NCBI GenBank assembly: GCA_003557445.1
Contig: PWOK01000278.1
Coordinates: 1-6,075 of the forward strand
Source: Halanaerobiaceae bacterium
GTDB taxonomy: Bacteria; Bacillota_F; Halanaerobiia; Halanaerobiales; CSSED10-376
Direction: 5' to 3'
Length of the DNA stretch: 6,075 nucleotides
Below are positions 1 through 4,816 of the stretch, one piece after another. The notes under the pieces are model-generated. The model did not search any database and was not told the origin of the DNA. It worked only from the letters and a program-made list of their open reading frames with translations. How positions within the stretch are numbered: the stretch's first letter is position 1; each line of letters begins with the position of its first letter. Both the position numbers and the translations under genes were made by a program.

Positions 1-135
1 ACGGATCCCACCGTTAACAGGGTAGATGATTATCTGTCATCGAAATGAGAGTGCTCATAACTTATAGCAAATAAGAGTGGTACCGCGGAAATAATACTCC
101 GTCTCGATATCTATCTATAGAGGCGGAGTTTTTTT
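1..135 (+). ncRNA. T-box riboswitch leader of leuS (3' part; Stem I is outside the window)
   Basis: This is the downstream half of a tRNA-sensing T-box leader. Visible in order are: a Stem IIA/B-type pseudoknot (ACGG 1-4 with CCGT 11-14, loop CCC 7-9 with GGG 20-22); hairpins GATGA/TCATC (25-29/37-41) and ATGAG/CTCAT (45-49/54-58), one of which should be Stem III; and the conserved T-box AGAGTGGTACCGCGG at 74-88. In the antiterminator, GAG 75-77 pairs with CTC 103-105 and GCGG 85-88 with CCGT 99-102, leaving the bulge TGGTACC. The variable base is U81, which pairs with discriminator A73, as expected for tRNA-Leu. The specifier codon lies upstream of the window and cannot be read. When uncharged tRNA-Leu binds, the antiterminator should form and leuS is transcribed. 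Confidence 0.93.
96..135 (+). terminator. Regulated intrinsic terminator of the leuS T-box
   Basis: The stem ACTCCGTCTC (96-105) pairs with GAGGCGGAGT (120-129), ten pairs with one G-U wobble, followed by seven T (129-135). The 5' arm shares 99-105 with the antiterminator, so the two structures are mutually exclusive, as the T-box mechanism requires. Confidence 0.93.
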
Positions 136-154
136 ATTTGCTCAAAAATCAAAC

Positions 155-172
155 AAAGGAGTGGTAAAGTTG
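155..172 (+). promoter_or_regulatory. Ribosome binding site that sets the leuS start at TTG
   Basis: AAAGGAG at 155-161 is a strong Shine-Dalgarno sequence. An in-frame GTG at 161 overlaps the Shine-Dalgarno itself and cannot be the start. The in-frame TTG at 170 lies eight bases beyond it, which is ideal spacing. The start at 170 also gives an N-terminus (MVSESYNPQEIEKKW) of normal LeuRS length. Confidence 0.85.
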
Positions 173-2596
173 GTTTCTGAATCATATAATCCTCAGGAAA
201 TTGAAAAGAAGTGGAGGCAGTACTGGAAGGATAATGAAGTTCATAAAACTAATGAAAACAGGGATAAACCAAAATATTACTGTCTGGATATGTTTCCCTA
301 TCCGTCCGGTTCTGGTTTGCATGTCGGGCACTGGCGTGGTTATGTAATTAGTGATCTCTGGAGTAGATTTAAAAAATTGCAGGGATTTAATGTTTTACAT
401 CCTATGGGCTGGGATGCTTTTGGTTTACCTGCAGAAAATGATGCCCTAAAAAAAGGAATTCATCCCCGGGAATCAACTAAAAAGAATATTGCTAATTTCA
501 GAAGACAGTTTGAGGAAATGGGAACCATGTATGACTGGAATAGAGAAATAAATACCAGTGAACCGAAGTATTATAAGTGGACTCAGTGGATATTTATCAA
601 AATGTATAAGGAAGGTTTAGCCTACAGAAAAAAGATGCCCATTAACTGGTGTCCTGACTGTAAAACTGGTCTGGCCAATGAAGAGGTAGTTGATGGTGGT
701 TGTGAACGCTGTGGAACTCAGATTACAAAAAAACCTCTGGAACAGTGGATGTTAAAAATAACGGATTATGCTGATAGACTGCTGGAAGATCTGGAAAAAC
801 TTGAATGGCCTGAAAGAGTTAAAAAGATGCAGAAAAACTGGATAGGTAGAAGTAAAGGAGCAAAAATAAAATTTCCGGTTTTTGAAAGCAAACAAACAAT
901 CGAAGTCTTTACCACCAGGCCTGATACATTATTTGGTGTAACCTATATGGTGTTGGCCCCTGAACACCCTCAAGTGGATAAGTTAACTGTTCCAGAAAGA
1001 AAAAAACAGGTGGAACAGTATCTTGAAAAGGCTTTTGCTAAAACTAATATAGAAAGGAAGGCGGGAGATAGTAAAACAGGGGTATTTACAGGTTCCTATT
1101 GTGAGAATCCTGTAAATGGGGAAAAAATACCTGTCTGGATTTCTGATTATGTATTAATGGAATATGGTACAGGTGCTATCATGGCTGTTCCTGCACATGA
1201 TCAAAGGGATTTTGCCTTTGCTAAAGAATTTAATTTACCAGTAAAGAGAGTTGTGGCTAAAAATACAAATGATGCAGATAACCCGGTAAAGGAAGCCTAT
1301 ACTGAACATGGAGTGTTGGTTAATTCCGGTACTTATACAGGCCTGTATTCAGAAATAGCAAAAGGCGAAATAACAAATGAACTGGTGGAAAGTGGTATGG
1401 CTGAGAAGAAAGTAAACTATAAGTTAAGGGACTGGATTTTTTCCCGTCAGCGTTATTGGGGTGAACCAATTCCGATTATTTACTGTGAAAAATGTGGAGA
1501 ACTTCCTGTATCAGAAGAAAATCTCCCTGTCACCCTGCCTGATGTTGAAGAATATGAACCGGCTGGTACAGGGGAATCCCCTCTGTCACTAATAGATGAA
1601 TGGGTGGAAACTAAATGTCATCAATGTGGAAGCAGGGCCAGGAGAGAAACAAATACTATGCCTCAGTGGGCGGGTTCATCCTGGTATTTCCTCAGATATG
1701 CTGATTCTGATAATCAAGAACAACCATGGTCTCAAGATAAAGTTAATTACTGGTTACCGGTGGACTTTTATCTGGGTGGTTCAGAACATGCAATTCTGCA
1801 TTTGTTGTATGCCCGATTTTTTAATAAATTTCTTTATGATATTGGAATGGTTGATTTTGATGAACCTTTCAAAAGATTATTTAATCATGGCATGGTCTGT
1901 AAAGATGGAGAAAAAATGAGTAAATCAAAACCAAACTGTGTCAGTCCTGATGAAATTGTTAATAAATATGGTACAGATTGTTTGAGAATCTATGAACTAT
2001 TTATTGGTCCACCTGATCAGGAGTCAGAATGGGATGACAGTGGAATTGAAGGTGTGGCCAGGTTTTTGCATAAAATGTGGAATATTTGTGTTAAAAGCTG
2101 CAGGCAAAAAGTTGAAAACAGCCGTCAACTAACAGAACAAACCCATAAATTAATTAAAAAGGTAACTAAAAGAATAAAAGATTTTAAAATGAATACTGCT
2201 ATCAGCGCCTTTATGAGTTATTCCAATTTTGTTGCCCGGGAGGCAGCAGATGGTATAGATCAGGAAAACCTGGAAAAAATTATTGTTTTACTGGCTCCTT
2301 TTGCCCCCCATTTTGCTGAAGAAATCTGGTTTCGTCTGGGTTATGAAGAAAGTATTTTTGAGTTGGCTGAATGGCCTGATTATGATCCTGATCTTATTGC
2401 AAAAAAATTAATTGAAATTCCAGTACAGGTTAATGGCAGGGTCAGGGAGACTATAAAGATTGAAAAAGGTATGGAAAAGGGAAAAGTTTTAAATAAAGCA
2501 GAACAACAGGAAAAAATAAAGGCTTATCTTGAGGGCAAGGAATTTGTAAAGAAGATATATGTTCCTGATAGAATTGTTAATTTTGTATTGAAGTAA
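170..2596 (+). CDS. leuS: Leucyl-tRNA synthetase (LeuRS)
   Basis: Cytoplasmic class I synthetase that charges tRNA-Leu with leucine at the expense of ATP and hydrolyses mischarged products. The 808 residues from the TTG start match the usual bacterial length of roughly 800-860. Visible in order are: HIGH-type motif HVGH (51-54), then NVLHPMGWDAFGLPAE; a zinc-type module with CPDC (161-164) and CERC (178-181); a CP1 editing domain with the threonine-rich TTRPDT (from 248) and GTGAIMAVPAHDQRD (333-347), whose last Asp corresponds to the conserved editing aspartate; RDWIFSRQRYWGEP (about 420-433); a second cysteine module with CEKC (439-442) and CHQC (483-486); KMSKS (582-586); and an anticodon-binding helical domain (LLAPFAPHFAEEIW) followed by the C-terminal tRNA-binding domain. 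Both the editing and synthetic sites look intact. The HIGH neighbourhood reads HWRGYV instead of the commoner HPEGYT. Control is by the T-box upstream. No terminator is visible after the stop. Confidence 0.97.
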   Translation: MVSESYNPQEIEKKWRQYWKDNEVHKTNENRDKPKYYCLDMFPYPSGSGLHVGHWRGYVISDLWSRFKKLQGFNVLHPMGWDAFGLPAENDALKKGIHPRESTKKNIANFRRQFEEMGTMYDWNREINTSEPKYYKWTQWIFIKMYKEGLAYRKKMPINWCPDCKTGLANEEVVDGGCERCGTQITKKPLEQWMLKITDYADRLLEDLEKLEWPERVKKMQKNWIGRSKGAKIKFPVFESKQTIEVFTTRPDTLFGVTYMVLAPEHPQVDKLTVPERKKQVEQYLEKAFAKTNIERKAGDSKTGVFTGSYCENPVNGEKIPVWISDYVLMEYGTGAIMAVPAHDQRDFAFAKEFNLPVKRVVAKNTNDADNPVKEAYTEHGVLVNSGTYTGLYSEIAKGEITNELVESGMAEKKVNYKLRDWIFSRQRYWGEPIPIIYCEKCGELPVSEENLPVTLPDVEEYEPAGTGESPLSLIDEWVETKCHQCGSRARRETNTMPQWAGSSWYFLRYADSDNQEQPWSQDKVNYWLPVDFYLGGSEHAILHLLYARFFNKFLYDIGMVDFDEPFKRLFNHGMVCKDGEKMSKSKPNCVSPDEIVNKYGTDCLRIYELFIGPPDQESEWDDSGIEGVARFLHKMWNICVKSCRQKVENSRQLTEQTHKLIKKVTKRIKDFKMNTAISAFMSYSNFVAREAADGIDQENLEKIIVLLAPFAPHFAEEIWFRLGYEESIFELAEWPDYDPDLIAKKLIEIPVQVNGRVRETIKIEKGMEKGKVLNKAEQQEKIKAYLEGKEFVKKIYVPDRIVNFVLK

Positions 2597-2702
2597 TGTC
2601 TTGAAAGATTAGCTAATAAATATACCTAATAGATTTGACAAGAAACAAGTAATTAGCTATAATATTATCATAGTAGCTAAAATTAAACAAAAGGTGGTTA
2701 TT
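2597..2702 (+). promoter_or_regulatory. Three TAGCTA-core repeats around the promoter: candidate operator array
   Basis: A perfect 10-base palindrome ATTAGCTAAT lies at 2608-2617. Related copies, each 8 of 10 matching, lie at 2652-2661 (overlapping the -10 box) and 2672-2681 (just after the expected transcription start). The centres are 44 and 20 bases apart, close to whole helical turns. The following gene begins with a Phd/YefM-like domain, a family whose members commonly autorepress through palindromes. Autoregulation here is therefore a reasonable inference, but the AT-rich background makes chance repeats possible. Confidence 0.4.
2635..2663 (+). promoter_or_regulatory. Perfect-consensus sigma-A promoter of the Phd-Uma2 gene
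   Basis: TTGACA (2635-2640) and TATAAT (2658-2663) are separated by exactly 17 bases, a full match to the vegetative consensus. Transcription should start near 2670, giving a leader of about 33 bases before the ATG at 2703. It gives the accessory pair transcription independent of leuS. Confidence 0.88.
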
Positions 2703-2705
2703 ATG
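2691..2705 (+). promoter_or_regulatory. Ribosome binding site fixing the ATG start at 2703
   Basis: AAGGTGG (2691-2697) is a Shine-Dalgarno-like sequence five bases before ATG 2703. The upstream in-frame GTG at 2694 lies inside it and is not a credible start. Confidence 0.75.
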
Positions 2706-3416
2706 ATTATTTCATCTACAGAAGTACAGAATAATTTTGGGAAATATCTAGCACTGGTAGACCAGGAGGATATTATTATAACAAAAAACGGGAAAAAAGT
2801 TGCCAGATTGGCTAAATACTATAAAAATGATGACTATATTATCAGAGAAGGATCATCAGCCTATAGCCATGAGGGAATGAAAGTATCATATGAAAAATTT
2901 TTAGAAATCTCTAAAAAAAGTGAAAACAGATATGAATATATTAATGGTCAGATATATTTGTTAGCATCCCCCAGATACAGCCATCAGAAAATACTAATAG
3001 AAATGTCGGTTATAATGTCGAACTGGTTTAGAAATAAAAAATGTCAACCACTTACATCTCCCTTTGATGTAACTCTTTATAAAAAAGATGAGCCAAATGT
3101 AGTCCAGCCTGATCTTTTAGTTATTTGTGATCAGGAAAATATAGAGGAAGATGATACTTATAAAGGAATTCCAGCTCTTGTTGTAGAGATTCTTTCTAAA
3201 AGCACCAGAAGTAAAGATAGAATAGAAATACTTGAACTATATATGACAGCAGGAATTGAAGAATACTGGATTGTTAATCCTTTTTCTAAGGAAATAAATA
3301 TCTATTTATTTAAAGACAGAGAAATAGAAAAATCACTAACATATAAAGAAGAAGAAAATGCAAAATCCTTTGTTTTTCAGGGGTTGGAAGTTGATTTAAA
3401 AAGAGTTTTAATATGA
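2703..3416 (+). CDS. Phd/YefM antitoxin-like domain fused to a Uma2-family nuclease domain
   Basis: The protein has 237 residues. Residues 1-39 carry a Phd/YefM signature (SSTEVQNNFGKYL, then IIITKNGKKVARL), which in that family folds as a DNA-binding dimer that also neutralises a toxin. In place of the usual toxin-binding tail there is a linker (about 40-58) and then a complete Uma2 (DUF820) domain (59-237) of the PD-(D/E)XK fold. That domain shows SYEKFLEI, RYEYINGQIYLLASP, the acidic residue D137 in QPDLLVICD, E162 in VVEILS, then STRSKD and the hallmark EEYWIVNP. The position usually held by a conserved Lys just before Leu/Phe (D-x-x-x-K-[LF]-x-x-Y) is I176 (codon ATA, 3228-3230), so nuclease activity is uncertain. 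No signal peptide or membrane segment is visible, so it should act in the cytoplasm. It has its own consensus promoter with candidate operators and lies 40 bases before the next gene. The biological role of Uma2 proteins is poorly known; both domain assignments are from motif recognition. Confidence 0.85.
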   Translation: MIISSTEVQNNFGKYLALVDQEDIIITKNGKKVARLAKYYKNDDYIIREGSSAYSHEGMKVSYEKFLEISKKSENRYEYINGQIYLLASPRYSHQKILIEMSVIMSNWFRNKKCQPLTSPFDVTLYKKDEPNVVQPDLLVICDQENIEEDDTYKGIPALVVEILSKSTRSKDRIEILELYMTAGIEEYWIVNPFSKEINIYLFKDREIEKSLTYKEEENAKSFVFQGLEVDLKRVLI

Positions 3417-3442
3417 GTTTCTGTTTTATTGGAAAAGTGTTG

Positions 3443-3459
3443 AAAGGAGATTGAAGATG
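3443..3459 (+). promoter_or_regulatory. Ribosome binding site fixing the ATG start at 3457
   Basis: AAAGGAG (3443-3449) is seven bases before ATG 3457. The alternative in-frame TTG at 3451 is only one base from the Shine-Dalgarno and is unlikely. The short 40-base gap from the previous stop, with no promoter or terminator seen in it, suggests co-transcription with the Phd-Uma2 gene. Confidence 0.8.
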
Positions 3460-4488
3460 GACCAATTTGATGAGAGAGATATTATTTTTTCCCGTTTATC
3501 TCTTAATAAGGGGAGTAAACGATATCAGGAATATTATGCTAATAACCCTGAAAAGAAAAAAATTGATGATAAATTGAGAAGAATAAAAAGAAAAAATGAT
3601 GATAATATTAATTCTTTATTCGCCAGGTCTACTTTTAAATATTTAAGTAAAATAAGAGAGCATATATCAGGAGAGGTAAGTTCAAAACCAATTAAAACTG
3701 ATACAGATAAAATTACAAAAAAAATTAAAGGGTTTGCAAAACATCAGGGAGCAGTGATGGTGGGAGTTACTGAACTGGAAAAAAAATATATTTATTCTCA
3801 TCAGGGTCGTTCCCGGGAACATTATGGAAAAGAAATAAAATTAGATCATCAATATATTATCGTTTTTGCAGTAGAAATGAATAAAAAATTAGTTAATCAG
3901 GCTCCAAAAGTAGAACAGGAAATTGAAGTTGCAAAAGGGTATCTTAATGCTGGGAATATAGGCAATTTACTCAGCCATTATATTAGAAATTTAGGATATG
4001 AAGCCAGAAATCATATGATAGGTGCTTATCAGGTTATCTTGCCTCCGCTTGCAGAAAAGGCAGGATTAGGGGAAATTGGAAGATCCGGTTTGTTGGTTTC
4101 AAAGAACTTTGGTCCTCGAGTTAGATTGGGTGCTGTATCCACTAACCTGAAATTAAAAAAAGATAACATTGCTGAATTTGGATTAAAGGATTTTTGCAAC
4201 AGATGTAAGAAGTGTGCAAAGTTATGTCCGGGAAAGGCTATTTCTAGCTCAGAAAAAGTAAAGGATTGGAAGATTGATGCGGAGAAATGTTATTATATAT
4301 GGCAGAAATTTGGTACTGATTGTGGGGTATGTCTGGCTGTTTGCCCTTTATCCCAGGAAATAGATCAAACATTAATAGAAAATATGAAAGATAATAAAAA
4401 AAAGATGGATATTATATTAAATGAATATAAACAAAAATATGGAAAGAGACCTGTTGAAGGAAAACCACAATGGTTGAGAGATGAATAA
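3457..4488 (+). CDS. Reductive-dehalogenase-like (RdhA family) corrinoid iron-sulfur protein, no Tat signal
   Basis: The protein has 343 residues. The N-terminal segment (FDERDIIFSRL, then YQEYYANNPEKKKIDD) and the middle (IKGFAKHQGAVMVGV, YSHQGRSREHYGK, RNLGYEARNHMIGAYQV, the AGLGEIGRSG stretch from 202, GPRVRLGAVSTNLKL from 219) follow the pattern of the RdhA corrinoid-binding catalytic domain. The C-terminus has two ferredoxin-type clusters: C247, C250, C253, C257-P, and C278 with C289, C292, C296-P. The spacer YYIWQKFGTDCGVC resembles the RdhA second cluster. RdhA proteins hold base-off cobalamin and two 4Fe-4S clusters and reductively cleave carbon-halogen bonds. QueG (epoxyqueuosine reductase) is a relative and the main alternative, but the N-terminal pattern and the Cx10C spacer favour RdhA. 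There is no twin-arginine signal or membrane segment, and no rdhB-like anchor gene follows, so it is predicted cytoplasmic and non-respiratory. Y191 is a possible catalytic tyrosine but unproven. Its substrate cannot be inferred from sequence. Confidence 0.82.
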   Translation: MDQFDERDIIFSRLSLNKGSKRYQEYYANNPEKKKIDDKLRRIKRKNDDNINSLFARSTFKYLSKIREHISGEVSSKPIKTDTDKITKKIKGFAKHQGAVMVGVTELEKKYIYSHQGRSREHYGKEIKLDHQYIIVFAVEMNKKLVNQAPKVEQEIEVAKGYLNAGNIGNLLSHYIRNLGYEARNHMIGAYQVILPPLAEKAGLGEIGRSGLLVSKNFGPRVRLGAVSTNLKLKKDNIAEFGLKDFCNRCKKCAKLCPGKAISSSEKVKDWKIDAEKCYYIWQKFGTDCGVCLAVCPLSQEIDQTLIENMKDNKKKMDIILNEYKQKYGKRPVEGKPQWLRDE

Positions 4489-4511
4489 AGAAGAAGATGC
4501 TGCAAAATACT

Positions 4512-4539
4512 TTGCTTTTCAAAATATTTGTGCTATAAT
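4512..4539 (+). promoter_or_regulatory. Extended -10 promoter of the serS T-box transcript
   Basis: TATAAT (4534-4539) is preceded by TGC (4531-4533), a full extended -10. A weaker -35, TTGCTT (4512-4517), lies 16 bases upstream. Transcription should begin near 4546, just before the T-box leader. Confidence 0.82.
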
Positions 4540-4545
4540 TAAAAA

Positions 4546-4785
4546 AGTAATTGAAAAAAAATATTAAAAAACGAGGAACAGGATCAGTAAAAAATAGATT
4601 ATATATATTTATTTTTGAATCCACCTGGGAGTGATGAACTGAAATTAACAGTAGGTCATCCGGATGAACTCCGTTATAACATTAAGAGAAGAAATGGACT
4701 TATCATTTCAACAGGGTGGCACCGCGGGCAATTAAACCTCTCGTCCCTGATATTTCAAACAATATCAGGAGATGAGGGGTTTTTT
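4546..4785 (+). ncRNA. T-box riboswitch leader of serS, UCC (Ser) specifier, shortened Stem I
   Basis: This is a complete tRNA-Ser-sensing leader. Stem I has a lower helix CAGG 4579-4582 with CCTG 4624-4627. Its specifier loop has the loop-E strands AGTA (4586-4589) and GAA (4617-4619), followed by the specifier UCC (4620-4622) and A4623. The distal arm is only AAAAATA 4590-4596 with TATTTTT 4610-4616 and a 13-base loop. Next come a Stem II-type hairpin CGGA/TCCG (4661-4664/4670-4673) with the conserved CCGTTA (4671-4676), Stem III GAAATG/CATTTC (4691-4696/4704-4709), and the T-box AGGGTGGCACCGCGG (4713-4727). In the antiterminator, AGGG 4713-4716 pairs with CCCT 4745-4748 and GCG 4724-4726 with CGT 4742-4744. 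C4720 pairs with discriminator G73, as expected for tRNA-Ser. Uncharged tRNA-Ser should stabilise the antiterminator and switch serS on. The exact 5' end is inferred from the promoter. Confidence 0.94.
4737..4785 (+). terminator. Regulated intrinsic terminator of the serS T-box
   Basis: A long hairpin pairs 4737-4754 with 4761-4779: nine perfect apical pairs CCTGATATT/AATATCAGG, then a bulged A4770, then nine more pairs including two wobbles. Six T (4780-4785) follow. The 5' arm contains CGTCCCT (4742-4748), the sequence also used by the antiterminator. Confidence 0.93.
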
Positions 4786-4801
4786 ATTTATAATAAAAAA
4801 G

Positions 4802-4808
4802 AAAGGAG
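4802..4808 (+). promoter_or_regulatory. Ribosome binding site of serS
   Basis: AAAGGAG lies eight bases before ATG 4817, immediately after the T-box terminator, so ribosome access depends only on read-through transcription. Confidence 0.85.
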
Positions 4809-4816
4809 CAAAAAGT

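Noticed and set aside
161..169. GTG at 161 as the leuS start
   Set aside because: It overlaps the Shine-Dalgarno sequence AAAGGAG; TTG 170 has correct spacing.
1596..1919. Forward ORF of 107 codons inside leuS
   Set aside because: It is another frame of the clear LeuRS coding sequence, with no ribosome binding site and no recognisable domain.
2597..2702. Possible separate antitoxin or toxin gene, CRISPR repeat or attachment site beside the Phd-Uma2 gene
   Set aside because: The gap has no ORF, no regularly spaced repeats longer than ten bases and no tRNA gene. Only the promoter and short TAGCTA repeats are supported.
4502..4519. Small hairpin GCAAA/TTTGC followed by TTTT after the RdhA-like gene, as a possible terminator
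   Set aside because: The stem is only five pairs, mostly A-T, with a weak T-run, and it coincides with the serS -35 element. It is too weak to call.
4481..4567. A 28-codon ORF starting ATG 4481 that overlaps the stop of the RdhA-like gene
   Set aside because: It has no good ribosome binding site, runs through the serS promoter and has low-complexity Lys/Ile content. It is probably chance, although the ATG overlapping the preceding stop region superficially resembles translational coupling.
4412..4624. Reverse-strand ORF of 70 codons over the end of the RdhA-like gene and the serS leader
   Set aside because: It is rich in Phe/Ile because it reads A-rich DNA backwards, and it overlaps a real gene, a promoter and the T-box.
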